Source: Phytomonas francai (lineage: Eukaryota > Euglenozoa > Kinetoplastea > Trypanosomatida > Trypanosomatidae). From it: a stretch of DNA of 64,000 nucleotides. The stretch's first letter is position 1. Each line of letters opens with the position of its first letter. This document shows, piece by piece, positions 48,301-58,000 of the stretch. A model generated the notes under the pieces. The model did no database searches. It saw nothing but the letters and a program-made list of their open reading frames with translations, and had not been told where the DNA came from. The translations under genes and the position numbers were made by a program. The DNA lies in the NCBI GenBank assembly GCA_001766655.1, contig MJCC01000008.1:125008-189007 (forward strand), given 5' to 3'.

Positions 48301-51072
48301 TTATTACAGAGAGCAGATAGAACAGCAAAGCGGATTGCTTCTCTCGAAACATGGCAACACAAGGATTACGTAGGTGTCATACTCGATATGGATGAGAAAG
48401 TATGCCGCTTCCTTATTAACGGCAAGGACGTAAACGTGAGTTTTAGTTTTGGTGGTGAAGAAGGAAGAGCGGCGGCAGCGGCGGCATGGACTGAACCACA
48501 TGATACCGAATCTATACAAATTCAAGATGATACCATCTTTTTTCCTTATTTTGAGTTAGAGAAAGGCGAACTAATGTTTATTAACTTTGGGGCTTCGCAT
48601 TTTGAGTACGAGGTACCGTGCGGCTGCTTGCCGCTCGACCCCGCGAATTTGATGCTTGGTGCACTGCTTCCTTACAACCAGCTGCGGGCCTTTCAAGATC
48701 TTTTAGCTCATCTACTCACAGGTGGGAGTCACCCTATGCCGCCTTTCTACTACGAAGAGGCAGATCCATTTGCGCATTCCATCGAACGGAAAGGCCCTGC
48801 ACATGTATCTCTCCATTCTTCCTCGGAGGGGGTTGAAATCAATCTTTTGGAGGTGAAAAATACGGGTACATGTTTTCAGACTGTCACGGCTAATTGCAGT
48901 GTGCTTCTCAACTGCTGGTACTACGAGGTGACGCTGCACACCCAGGGCCTTATGCAGATCGGCTGGATCATTAAGGGTAGTATCGGCAAAGGTAGCGTCG
49001 GAGACGCTCCCCTGTCATGGTCCATTGACCTTTTTCGCCGCGTGCGCTGGCATAAAGGGATTTCTGAACCGCTTGCCATCTCGCGGCGGTGGAGTGTTGG
49101 TGATGTTATCGGGTGCGCGTTGAATTTGTCTGACCGAGAAATGACATTTTTCCTGAATGGGAGATCTATTGGAATAACACCGCTGACCTCTTGCACTTTT
49201 CACAATCTCCCCGTCGGTCCTGAAATTGAGTATGTTCCCGCGATTTCGCTTCGTGCCGGCAATCACGTGAGCTTTAACTTTGGATCGTTGCCTTTCAAAT
49301 GTAAGCCGGATGGGTTCAGGGCCTTAGGCGTATCTGATTCATGGCGTGAGCGCATCGACACATTTTACAGCAATGAGCGCCCCGCCTTGACTCTTCGACG
49401 AATGCTGGCCGTACAGCAACTGTGGCGCTCTATAGACTCCTTAGAGGGAACTTCAAAAAAAGCAAAGATCATGTCTTATTTGCAGCCCTACCACACCATA
49501 GTGGAAGTTGTGAATCGCATCTGTCACGAACCTGGAAAGGTCTACACACAAATCACACAGGAAAGCCTTGAAGCGTTCTATAAAAAGGATATCATGTCTT
49601 CCTCTCATACCGTTTGCAGTGAAAGCGGCACGGACGAACATGAAAAAACAAAATTGTGGGACCAGTTCTTGCTTCTTAAGGCGGTTGCACGGTTATCTCA
49701 GACAATACTACCTTTTCTCAATATCAATACACAAAACATGAGCCCAATGACAGGGCTGCTCTTATACACCAGAACCATCCTTTTTCGTCAGTTGCGCATC
49801 AATATGGTGGATAATATGCTCAAGGAAACTAATGTGCACACAGAGCATTTGCGTCTTTCGATCAATCGCATGAAGGCTCGTGCCGAGCGTCAAACATTCC
49901 AGTCTTCCGTCTTTGGTCAAACATTAGTTTTGCTAATGGATCACCCTCCTTTATTATTTCAAAACAATAAGCGTTTCTGGAGCACAACGTTCATGGGCGA
50001 AGGAGCAGAGGATGTGGGTGGACCTTTTCGTGAGCATATCAATGAGATCTGCCAAGAGCTAATGTCCACGAATCTACCGCTCTTTGTACCTACCGCAAAT
50101 CATGTCCACAATTTGGGTAAGTGCCGCGATGCCTTTGTTCCAGCTGCCTCCTCAACCGGGCAGCTCGAGCTCGCTGCATATGTATTTCTAGGTAACCTGA
50201 TGGGTGGCGCTATACGATCTGAAGAGCCACTGAGTCTCTTCTTCCCTCCGCTCGTGTGGAAGTATATGTGCTGCTACCCCATTGTTGATAGTGACTTGGA
50301 CGAGGTGGACCACATTTGCTGGCAATGCATTCAAGAGTTTCAGAATGCGGAGAGTTATTTAAACAGTAAGGAGGACTTTGATGAGGCCTTCGATACGGAA
50401 TACTTTGTAACAAAACTTTCAGACAACACCACCAAAGAGCTGATAAAGAACGGCGCTAACCTTAAGGTAACTTATGACCGTTGCCGTGAGTACGCTGCGG
50501 CGCTCCTGAGGACGCGTCTGCATGAGTTCGACCTCCAGTTAAACAAGATACGAGAGGGCATGCTTCAAGTGGTACCGGAGCTGGTGCTGCTATTGCTTTC
50601 GCCGGAGGAGTTGGAGATGCGGGTGTGTGGTCAGCCTGACTTTGAAATAAGTGAGCTGCGAAAGTCAGCCGTGTATGAGGGTTTGAAAAGCGAGGACCGC
50701 CGCGTTTTACTATTGTGGTCTGCACTCGAAGAGGCTACACCGAGGCAACGGAGCCTTTTCCTGCGTTTCGTTTCTGGCCGTGATCGGATGCCTGTGAAGC
50801 TGCGCGTGCTTCCGTTGCCCACCCCGAGGGATCCTAATACGTACTTGCCGCGCGCTGCTACGTGCTTTTTTGCAATTGAGCTTCCTGACTACAGCTCTCT
50901 CGAAGTGATGAAAGAAAAACTATATTATTGCATAGAAAATTGCCTTGATATCGACACAGATTTCAACGCGAGGCAGACTGCGGAGACAGAAGGGCCTCGT
51001 CTAGTTGTAGGACTGAATGGTAGTAATGGCAATCATTTCATTGAGCATTCCAATTCAAACTCCAACGAATAA
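39400..51072 (+). CDS. Giant HECT E3 ubiquitin ligase with LamG-like and SPRY domains
   Basis: A 3890-residue protein. LamG/concanavalin-like regions lie at about residues 420-600 (FAPFCIEFWVHPC, WWHVGLNFTGTTWELWLND, GFLSEVRIWSYSRS) and 2220-2410 (TLDLQIYIQD, LRGCLRGIRVYDTT). SPRY domains lie at about 1500-1660 (FYYEVYVVD, VGDVVGCGWN), 2900-3070 (GKWYFEVRIGG) and 3150-3310 (CWYYEVTLHT, VGDVIGCALN). A HECT domain ends the protein at about 3505-3885, containing GAEDVGGPFREHINEI and LPRAATCFFAIELPDYSS with catalytic Cys3822. It resembles HERC1-like ligases without visible RCC1 repeats. It should transfer ubiquitin from E2 to substrates recognised by the SPRY/LamG parts; the substrates are unknown. 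Confidence 0.9.
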   Translation: MTSESDDQLELNDGHLLESRIVGKRDYDIENPRAFRDLFFEFGSSSLAEKTATFSERCARLLKRECLKYSTTLEDIYKNRSHRLKLSLDASRKIRELLTRAVFFFQGSIPSPPSTSTFDLIALLSMALAKDPSENAKALLKSFSYEVWHLGSPNTYLEVFRSLCLDEKALPCSLRHKYRAAKFDLALRTCRLSPILDCLLCDDAKECVLVEFKPPMIPQKVLKTEESLESFLFRSYTLPVSVKEASILCSLHNNFLTFFVPRKMICYEMVGLMETRLQKIKEESLELSLGEQVVSCIRDTLITVQPTSLQHHTGKSQFCVRMYNLISKKVLKSGRLAFCGPSFYLWNSAKCLFSYCSGTLVVLRHTGSLTLSRRCLHVCTVFLDKVFENSDELVINSEGTSLMRNPSNSDGNKALYFTKTASVSVGRVTLKGNFAPFCIEFWVHPCAVSEVQTLISIGDKRVDEIFIELEACSDGVIWRGGARTPRLGQSFAMFTTSGKACLRQWWHVGLNFTGTTWELWLNDRFVTVQSALLSPQPIQDARCTLCKNFVGFLSEVRIWSYSRSAIELMRDANERLEGTEKGLCGYYRLDEGGGDFVTDYSPIREHVLIARGELHWCACLPVPIASFSNTKSECLIPDFLPLSQKDDLESLHFYASPRYFTVAVAIRGQAVCLYQYNRTTFVLVAETHLRLTGNMKFIGIWWNSTHQSTQCCGISEGSPDRLIMWEVGEYNQLCLNTPPEGECTLWSYGREVVLQSAKYAQPYLNSERFLMDGTSWRLSVPILMVDANPDTLHFLLKLAEKTIEEGDKELVHAACVLLHINLLFQQNSTTDSPTQVLGPFFLDAFALLTVIDGDKFELGLPTLRDKIVKLAFSTFAENSGLLEICCYCFLSESCRVQFIKSTSGRRRMKYEEKLFWCLVSLYQSLRYCHGVYERNEHIEILFKALILESASQVDVGVRQRKNTGLKQVSRCLELLQEILFDKIAETPEKAELKELGINYTKSLLKACEKITESARKTLKSHPKIEKPLLQCLRLSPIGSLLTSFTLSLPFLPTFILVACPIPIQECQVALLSITRSISEKVMWMSELCIAMTFSLCLAGCMLLRANSLSTTDNADDSKYTLESKYLNIMRGGLRKCGTERDLFIKNIQQGVGPIGVAFEKLQLSDNSALRMARDEQLKRVERCIMAAICALTIPTNDLKKATPESLEPAFQHILRMRPYIISKGQESKENLAEIESRAIFFAQFEPCCVHTERESKTTQFNIPPRVSKGMRKTVHKDTGSWRRLFKNWKIMRLLKTLTFSQEENDSTHISSDIVDFLQSNAIKCADVKKSIEFRTRKAHYRLSGLLILKQLIDEARVNASLSYIILPVISKNLCAWHYGDGVECCSSEDVFRLHGSFFQLFDAMLNKYLDNGNIDQQEDDHRERYHWGVFLLSFIISLRRQIDFRKVRSNLVGRAFRSIMKDFQANAMGYRSRVNGILPTGFRETKLDASLAAANIKVGDSGLTIKANGGRGSCLAPCKWMALSSKEDSYIFYYEVYVVDLLPGAMCAVGVGPFDCRLFRLPGWEANSFSLLSDEGVLFSGKPTGRVTGHSFSVGDVVGCGWNVVKQEIYWTKNGSFLLSTSAGEAVAFSPVVGLDGKGIVQVNFGNSPFCFDAWHEKPLQILPIQHKGYFKWTGTDAWDAYRVFSLRATTCLHEAALRPNISPDALNELAFCVEHCLRTLGEEVMHACRQAEGTVSNPQSTSTSYLRALLRHCSVLTQLLAQASRKYIAASRVIPLADTLEIIALSLIQPSTEVERSVSLVSLASLMDSDILIVLLTAWYHTMNLVPPDTYGGVQGAVSSSLPDISTSRFLPILLGLASRLCIDNHLSSSKKRDSAAQAMPLLVEYLPDGVYWMALALLQNLNSANAKNGKTSSGQLDIDTSLRHAWSGALDEWMRAVLSRTHQPNRDASLVLSILCGGPRLAVPGDVISVMRTKRTVNKAVLISVTISEEVCEVIEDEVYRVLPLRLVDLIIADDESNYYPISDSVSHRSQAMEVLSLALRLIASGSWADFDGSALLAHLMSVLWRCSVRRVIELPKSIIAMLLVSARSPEATPVDLHRLRMDKVFTESCGAGKRHPTMPLFSLTNNTSDDLSSTLEAYDLVSPINFGGPQWHSSAYSSDHGADVDDEEHGDNIGTNEGEDMSDEILSSMDNLNLGGSFSSDTFLKDESFQTAITRGAYDAIRFESGYLCVRADRCIGLNYTLDLQIYIQDLLRPQIIFAQSISDNPVTSFSCNRVKTSDKDTSWLIVARIIGSSIEYGIMTRDSLDGALPTPLEENICRIPLTSDDTSQWIRLTFVGSATSSSLYREGVLRDIKRVSAVAGSLFQHELFFGGLNTDTKTLLRGCLRGIRVYDTTMNQGMVEELQPISFSLLAFTEPHLCLIILAQKTSFKNYSRSPVSVLVDISAHGEISYLENYIFPSRKGTNFCAQELDYGSDPDVQNVFMIETSWLENFTHTYLAFIKSKRELSLGLLWVSYRRCLRQLITFYSVTILAELLFQIDWERPPYPEWITLFDGSNEISVIKDIIQYTLNTGNDGLYVLLQNILQAIARSNEVSPLTTALRSDILQSLLQTAQCEQCIHTYESPHPLTPSFPKTTREICCEGQTYYQFFFDSRTSSSNIVLTFSLDKVFSSVFSQTPGFALASFTVQLPRVYFDVRTTSAVPQWGYKMFVVSNCLPQLRAVRLIRTMLTAILEREHLHHFPFFKSSVCLKQMSQCAMVNTGKTRRIILSCLSDLLLCFKPFDRADMGSLFSTIHEIRRMAERRYRQHLTAQLHVVHCRFLQVAMECYTFFTDAWRCWEESLNYSADSTALTPDQEQMLFAQRRLEQCMLYRIRDNGKGRITLQKNSDAHHLYLDWTADICVARNDGGCASMIARVSLTHGKWYFEVRIGGTGNSFIGVLPSASTYPGEITHVLVNQFAFNGFTGLLQRADRTAKRIASLETWQHKDYVGVILDMDEKVCRFLINGKDVNVSFSFGGEEGRAAAAAAWTEPHDTESIQIQDDTIFFPYFELEKGELMFINFGASHFEYEVPCGCLPLDPANLMLGALLPYNQLRAFQDLLAHLLTGGSHPMPPFYYEEADPFAHSIERKGPAHVSLHSSSEGVEINLLEVKNTGTCFQTVTANCSVLLNCWYYEVTLHTQGLMQIGWIIKGSIGKGSVGDAPLSWSIDLFRRVRWHKGISEPLAISRRWSVGDVIGCALNLSDREMTFFLNGRSIGITPLTSCTFHNLPVGPEIEYVPAISLRAGNHVSFNFGSLPFKCKPDGFRALGVSDSWRERIDTFYSNERPALTLRRMLAVQQLWRSIDSLEGTSKKAKIMSYLQPYHTIVEVVNRICHEPGKVYTQITQESLEAFYKKDIMSSSHTVCSESGTDEHEKTKLWDQFLLLKAVARLSQTILPFLNINTQNMSPMTGLLLYTRTILFRQLRINMVDNMLKETNVHTEHLRLSINRMKARAERQTFQSSVFGQTLVLLMDHPPLLFQNNKRFWSTTFMGEGAEDVGGPFREHINEICQELMSTNLPLFVPTANHVHNLGKCRDAFVPAASSTGQLELAAYVFLGNLMGGAIRSEEPLSLFFPPLVWKYMCCYPIVDSDLDEVDHICWQCIQEFQNAESYLNSKEDFDEAFDTEYFVTKLSDNTTKELIKNGANLKVTYDRCREYAAALLRTRLHEFDLQLNKIREGMLQVVPELVLLLLSPEELEMRVCGQPDFEISELRKSAVYEGLKSEDRRVLLLWSALEEATPRQRSLFLRFVSGRDRMPVKLRVLPLPTPRDPNTYLPRAATCFFAIELPDYSSLEVMKEKLYYCIENCLDIDTDFNARQTAETEGPRLVVGLNGSNGNHFIEHSNSNSNE

Positions 51073-52837
51073 GTTGAAATGGGGCGGAGAATTACTTTCT
51101 TAGACTCTATTCTTAGCCAGTTCATGTAATTTTTCATATTTTTAGGGCCTTTTTCTCTTCTTTTCTTTATACTGATTGGGGTCTTTTGGGAGTTATACTC
51201 GCCGCAAGGGCAGCGTTTTGCGTTTCTGGTACAAATAATATCCTTAGATAACCCTTTAGTGTGTTTGATTATTATTACTTGTTTGGTATTACTGTGTTTT
51301 GCTGTACATTTTTGACTTTCGTACTATACAGAGGTCATTTTGTTTATGTAATGGTGCAGGGTTACTTGCATCATAAATTATAATACATTTTTAAATGACT
51401 TATGCTTTCCCTACCGGTACAGATCATTGCGACTCAGTTTTCCTTTCTCAAGAATTTTATAAACTAATCAGGATTTATTTCCTTTTTTTTTTTTTTGAAG
51501 ATAAGGCATTAAAAAGAAGGAAATGTAAGCACACTTTTGTATTAATTCTATTTTACTAGGCTTCATTTTTTCCTTTTTTCAAACATTGTCTTTCTGAATA
51601 GACTAAGAAAATTTCGATTAGGATGTTTTGAAATTCATCTATAACCCGTTTCACTCCTTTCAAAACAATCGTTTTCCTTCCATGTGAGATCTGCTGCCGT
51701 AATGACTATGCGCATATATGTTTCCCAATTTCGTTTGCATGATAAGTATATATACATATACAAACTGGATGGGTTGCACGCATTTTTGGTCCAATGAGTA
51801 TCATGCTTTTAGTATCAGTCTCTACAACTAGTCGACCCTTGTTTCACCGAGAAGGGAAACTTAGGTTATCACTCTGGTTATATGAGCTCTTTTGAACCTA
51901 GGATGAGTATTTATGCCAGCTAGCACAACAGCGCATACGTCTTTAAGGTTCTGCATTTTTTAAAAATCCCATACGTCAACACACAAGTTTTAATTATCCT
52001 TTTTCTGCACCTCTTTCTTTTTCTGGTCAAAAGCAATTTATGGCTGTCTATGTTTACTTCTAATGCGAATTGTTTGCTTAACGGTCACAGGAAGCGCACA
52101 CCAGACACAATGATTTTTCGTAAAATATGGGGTGGTAGGATTGCCCTCCTAAGATGTAACAATCGTTACAACACTTAGTCGCTGTTTATAAAGCACAGCT
52201 TCCGAATGTTCATTGCATTTTTTTTTAAAATGAAGAGCTGGAGGCACAAGTTTTTTCGAGTGCCACGCGGTACACGCTAGTGTTGCGATGTGCTGCACCT
52301 AATTAGTTCCATTTTGGTGCGATTGCCTCAAATAGCCAGTGAGGGAAGTTCTGTGTAGGCATTCAGATCCATCATGACTCCACTTGTTCACAAGTGGCCT
52401 TTTTTCTTTTAGGATGAAAGTTGAGCGGTGGGTTGAGTTGGCGCTTTTTAAAAAACTCTATCACTGAAACAGAGGAGCATTCCTCCACTTTCCCCTTTCT
52501 CTGAACATACCGTATACACCTTGGCGAGGTGATGCTCAAAGTAGCTTTGAAGAAGTTGCCTGGGGGACCTTTAATTCATGCCTAAAGGCAAAAGAATCAG
52601 TTCTTGAGATATTTTCGTCTTAGAGCAAGAAAATAGCTACTGTTCTCAGTTCCATCATACATTTGACCCCTTTTGAAAATAATTGGCTACTATTCTATTG
52701 TTTTTGAAAATGCATCGTTCCCCTCGTAGTTTTAAAGGGGTTGATCCTCATTTCATCCTTTTCACGACGAAATAAATCTAAATGCTTATTTTATCTATCT
52801 CCCTGCATATACGTGCCCCCTTTTCCCATGGTTTACG

Positions 52838-52868
<31 letters not shown>

Positions 52869-52929
52869 ATATAGATATAGATATATTCAGAGGTTGTTGT
52901 ATGAAGTTTTTTTTTTAAAGTGAAATAAT
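51073..52929. other. Long intergenic region
   Basis: About 1.86 kb with no convincing ORF. It is AT-rich with T-runs, e.g. the long T-tract near 51481-51496. A TATC tetranucleotide repeat (52838-52868) is followed by a TA/GATA palindrome-like stretch just before the next gene. Confidence 0.5.
52838..52885. repeat. (TATC)n repeat followed by inverted TAGATA
   Basis: About seven TATC units pass into TATATATAGATATAGATATA, so the DNA can fold back on itself. Confidence 0.8.
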
Positions 52930-53730
52930 ATGTATTCAGATAGTAAGAATGCCCAACTGGTATCGCTTTTTGGAGCGGCTAGTGCATACCAAAGTAAAGG
53001 TGTTGGCGTAGATATGTCCATCAAGTCTGTGCTCGGTATTGTTAGGCTATTAGGACTATACAGCAAAGATACCGTCTTGAAGAAGCGGTATGAAAAAATG
53101 GCAGATACTATGGTTGAGTGCCGCATGCTCTGCAACTTTGCCCGCATGTGGATCACAATGCGCCAATTATTACAAACTTACCGTCTTCGGGGTCGTATGG
53201 GAACTGTGTATAATTTTTTTTTGTGCCTTTCATATCTTTTCCGTATCCCGGAGCAGGGGTTTGGCGATTTGAGCTACTTACAAAAGGTAGTATTCCACCA
53301 GTGGAGTCGACAGCGGTTATCTTTTTTCTACCGATTCTTCAAGTCCTTTTCGTTGAGCTGCTGCCTTATCTCGGAGATTGCCCATCGTCAAAGTATTCAA
53401 AAGAAAATTGCTGAGAGTACGACCCCGGAGGAGCGCGCCTGTTACGAGATGGATCTGACCGTATGTAACGCTATCGCTGTGCGTAGCTTATGTGATATGT
53501 ACGTGTATTTCAAGTGGGTCCCAGGTTACACTCCAATTTTTACGCTAGAATACATTTTCGGATCTATTTCAGGCATGATTGGGGTATGGCTTGTGTGGAA
53601 AGATATTCGATCGACATGCCTTTTTTTATCGAAGCCACAGGGAAAGCTGGGGGGCTGTACTAAATCTTCATCTGATGCGCTAGAAACGATGTTAGTTACT
53701 GATGTTGATCCAAGCGGCGACGAGGCCTAG
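52930..53730 (+). CDS. PEX11-family peroxisome/glycosome membrane protein
   Basis: A 266-residue protein. The N-terminal helix block includes IVRLLGLYS and YEKMADTMVECRMLCNFARM (a helix rich in small and basic residues with R-x-x-C-N-F-x-R), and a hydrophobic segment occurs near the end (about 225-245, YIFGSISGMIGVWLVWKDI). This is the layout of PEX11, which drives peroxisome division. Trypanosomatids have PEX11 and the PEX11-related GIM5 proteins in glycosome membranes. Which of the two this is cannot be told from the sequence. The ATG follows T-rich leader. Confidence 0.75.
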   Translation: MYSDSKNAQLVSLFGAASAYQSKGVGVDMSIKSVLGIVRLLGLYSKDTVLKKRYEKMADTMVECRMLCNFARMWITMRQLLQTYRLRGRMGTVYNFFLCLSYLFRIPEQGFGDLSYLQKVVFHQWSRQRLSFFYRFFKSFSLSCCLISEIAHRQSIQKKIAESTTPEERACYEMDLTVCNAIAVRSLCDMYVYFKWVPGYTPIFTLEYIFGSISGMIGVWLVWKDIRSTCLFLSKPQGKLGGCTKSSSDALETMLVTDVDPSGDEA

Positions 53731-55039
53731 AGGAGGAAGTATGGCGTGGGAAAGCATACAGTTATTATTTTAAATCGAACTAATGCATAGTAATATCGGT
53801 ATAAATAAATAAGTGCTATTGATATATTACCCACTGTATAAAATAAGGCAATAATTTTTTACTTTTTTATGTATTGTTAGGGCACAGAATATGCATATAT
53901 TCGTAGCCCTTTAAAAGGCAAAAAATTTGAGTGAAAGACACGGAAGGTATAAAATGATAACAGTAATATTGTTAATAATGATAAAAATTAGACAATGCAT
54001 TCCAATATTTAGCTAAAATATGAGCGTATCATTTTTTTCCTTTTGAGGGAGGCGGAGAGCGGATGGGGGGCCAAAATGTGTTCTTCCGAGAGATTAAATT
54101 AAGCCAACAAATCGATGGAGCATATGTCATACATGCGATACACACAATGGACCAGATCACTTCATACACCGTGTGGGGCTTAAAAAGAAAAGGGAGAGTA
54201 TTCGACTTAAAGCATTTCAGCTCATCACATATTTAGGGCTTCTTATTTTTGTATTCTCTTTTTTTATTTGCCTTGGTGTTGGTTGGATTGAAACTATCTT
54301 AATTTTTTTCATATTTGTCGCCAATCGTCAAAAGAACAATGGAGCTAAAGTTGCGTGCTAGCAAGAATAAATTATATTATGGCTCTTTTTTTCCTACAAG
54401 CTGAAAAGCCCTAACTTCACATGCAGTGGCTTTTCATTTATGTGAAAATAATTAAAAAGATAGGCGTAAATATCAAAAATGGAAGGTATTCCTAGAAGAT
54501 CAGAGATAATACTCGCTGTCACGATGCTAATTTTAAGACTTTAAAGAATTCCTTATTTATTTATGTATCCGTCTTTTTCAGCGATTGATATATATATATC
54601 TATAAATATCAGGTTTAGTTCCTGTTTATTTAATAATAACTATTACCACAAAAGAATCGGTATGCACATTTTCCTGATTTTGACAGAAGAAAATAGAAAA
54701 AAGAAAATGTAAAGCCAAATCTTTTGGCATTATTTATTTTAGTATCTTATATTTTCCTTTTTTGTTTCTTTTCGTTTCTGTTTTGATTGTTTTTATTCCT
54801 TTTGAGTTATGAAAAGTACAAATTTTAGGAAGTCTGTTGTTTTCGATACAGCCTTGTTTGCCTTTTCGGTAGCTTGCATAGTTATCAATCTCACGTGGCG
54901 GAAATTCCTTCTTTTTGCACAGCATCGATACTACGGCGCTGCTTCTATCGTTTATTTTCGACCAATCTAGGCTCATCTCAGTCGGTAATAACCACAGGAC
55001 TCATATAGGGGGGCTGAACAGGGGAAGAACAACGTCTAT
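53731..55039. other. Long intergenic region
   Basis: AT-rich. A 62-codon hydrophobic frame at 54173-54361 lacks an ATG start and is not accepted. A T-rich tract (about 54741-54800) precedes the TOR gene. Confidence 0.45.
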
Positions 55040-58000
55040 ATGGAGGAGGACTCTACTCATCCGTTAATCGCCCAGCTGCGTCCAATTTTCGTAGAGCTGA
55101 AAAGTTCCACCTCTCAAAGACTAGATTCTATAATATGTAAGCTGGATTACATTATTGAAGAGGAGAAGGACGCCTTGTTTCATCGTAATGCTATAAAGTC
55201 GTCGCCAGGTTCTAGTGCTAAGGTGTTATTTAATTGGATTAATCAGCAAATTCGCGAGTTGTTTAAGAAAGCAGATACCGAGCTCACCGGTGTCCGTGTT
55301 CTCAACGCGCTCCTTAACGTTGAGTATATGGAGCTGAGTGAGAAGACGAAGTTTTTTTCTGAAATACTTGTGCGCTTGGTGCTGGAAACGGACGACGTTG
55401 TAGCTGCAACAGAAGCGGCGCGGGTATGGGGTCAGTTACTAACTAATGGATCTAGTGTCACCGAAGGTATCATCTCTAACTGCCTCAATTTTTCCATGAC
55501 TTTGCTCTACCTGAAAGGATGGGATTCTGATTTTTTGAAGAAAAATCCACTTCATCAAGAAATTTTTAATACAGACAAGCTTAATTTAAGCTATGCTGAT
55601 CAGTTTACTGATATCCCCAAGTGCACTAAGCTGGCGGGATGCTTATTAATTGATCAGCTTCTGTGCTCTGTACCGTCGGCTACTATTTCGTATTTACACA
55701 TTATCTTAAACGGTCTGCGTTGTGCTCTTATTGATGACCGAAAGATCGTTCGCTTGCGTTCTGCTGACATGCTTTACACTGCACTACATGTTACCTATCG
55801 CTCTACTGATCCAGAATTTTACCACCGTTGGCAGGACGTCCTGCTAAATGACGTTTTAAATGCTATCACACATGACACAGGTGATATCCTACACGGTGCC
55901 TTTTTATCTTTCAACACCATATTGGCCTCCATCGTCGTATTCGAAGGAGAAGATCGAGTTGTTAATTTTACACAGCATAGTGCCTCGGTTGTTCAGCAGG
56001 TGTGGCACTTTATCAACAAACACATCGTGCCCATAACATTTTCACAAGATATTCGAATGGCCATGTTTGATACATTACCTCGTTTGGCCAAGTATAACAT
56101 TGAATTGTTCAAGGAGTCAACGTTATCAAAGGTTCAGGAGGTAGCGGATGTGTGTTTCACATCAACTGATGCAGCATTGGTCGATGAGCGTCCAATGCTT
56201 TTCCGTACTATTAGCAAGCTCATTGTGGTAATGCCGACAATAGTGCTATCGTTCCTGGACCGCTTGGTGGCATATATTGAGATGTCTTTAGTAAAGCGGC
56301 TTAATCGTGATCGCTGCGAGGAGGCGGTTTCTTGCTTTGCAATCATGTCTGGAGCAGCACCAAATGCAGTGAGGCCTTTTTTACGGTATATTCTTGCTCC
56401 TCTCTTTGCAGGTATCGTTACAATACGGTTCACGCGAGATATCGCTAAAATTTGCACTGCTTTCCCCGAGTTGCGTTCAACTTGCTTATCTAAAATGCTA
56501 GAGGCTACTAAGTTACAGCTCCAAACTGCATACCTTTGCCAGTCAACCACATGTCGTAATAAAGGATCCGTGCCGGTAGATAACACATTGCAGTGCATTT
56601 TAGAAAATCTAAAGGCGCTCGGTAGTTTGGATTTTACAGGTTATTCCACTTTGCAGTTCTTGTCGGATTCTGTGTTGCGCTATGTGTCGAATCCGCATGA
56701 TGAGGTACGCCGTGCTGCCATTGATTTGTGTTTTAGACTTGTTTTATCAGGCTGTAGTCATTCCCCTTGCGTACGCACCGAGGAAAACTACATTATTCAC
56801 AGGGGTTGGGAACACATACGCTTAATTAACACTGTCATCAAGAGGCTTGTTAATGCTTCAGTAGCTGACCCCGAGAGCGATATTCGTCTATACACACTTA
56901 ATCGCTTCACGGAGGAATATGATAGTACACTTGCCTTACAGGATATTGCTAGTTCTTTGTTTCCTGCCCTTCAAGATAAATTTCAGAACCGCATCGCAGC
57001 GGTACGCCTGCTTGGTCGTATATCATGGCGCAATCCAGCGTGTGTGCATCCTATGCTGCGTCGTGTGGTGGTTCAATGCATCATGGATATTCAACTCTTC
57101 CACGTTATCAAGAAGCAGGAGCAGGCTACAGCCATTCTCAGTGTTGTAGTAGAATCGGCTTCTGATATGATTCGTCCGTATTTGCCAACGCTGTTGCATG
57201 ATTGTGTGAAACGGCTGCGGGAACGCGACCAACCGGTGCCTGTCCAGACAGTTCTTCTTTCTTGTGTCGGAAAGTTGGCGCGCTATGCGGAGGGTGCGGA
57301 TGTGGAAGTTGTGTCAGCTATTCGTCCTGTTGTTGTGGAGCACATTTTAGACTCGTCCAACATTCATAAGAAGCAAGAAGCAATTCGTGCCTTAGTCGAT
57401 ATTATACGCACAACAAAAGAAGTAAACGTATACGAGTCTCATCCAGAACTGCTTCCTGTTCTTCTCTCTGCATTGCATGGCGGTTTTAAGGAAACGTGGC
57501 CGGTGCGCTTAGACGTACTAAAGCTTATGGGTGTCATTGGTGCCGTTGGACCCGTACGAGTGAAAACGATAACACGGGGCCTGCGGGATAACGGCATGGG
57601 GGGATCAAGTCCTAGTGAGGCCCTGTTGCCGTTGAATGGCAGCCGCGACGAGGACGTCATTGCGCAAAGTGTTGTCAAAAATGTTCTCAACGTACTTCAA
57701 CTCCCTTCCCTTTCAGATGATCAATGCATGTGTGGAGTACAAGTTATTGCAAACGTTTTATCCGTTAAAGAGTCCGTCGGCGACAGTCTAGTTCCATTCC
57801 ACTGTGACATTATCACCACTATCCTCTATCATGCTTGCAACCAACCAAAGGTACGCGATCGTCTCTTAAATGTTCTTGCTCGCATTGTGTACTTGATGGG
57901 TCAACACATTCGGCCTTATTCTGACGTACTCCTCTCCACAGTTGTTAGCTTTTTGCCTTCTGCCGAGACCCCGGTGTTGATGGAGGTTCTTTGTCTGGCA

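Noticed and set aside
54173..54361. 62-codon hydrophobic frame
   Set aside because: It starts at GTG with no upstream in-frame ATG, and hydrophobicity is expected from T-rich DNA.
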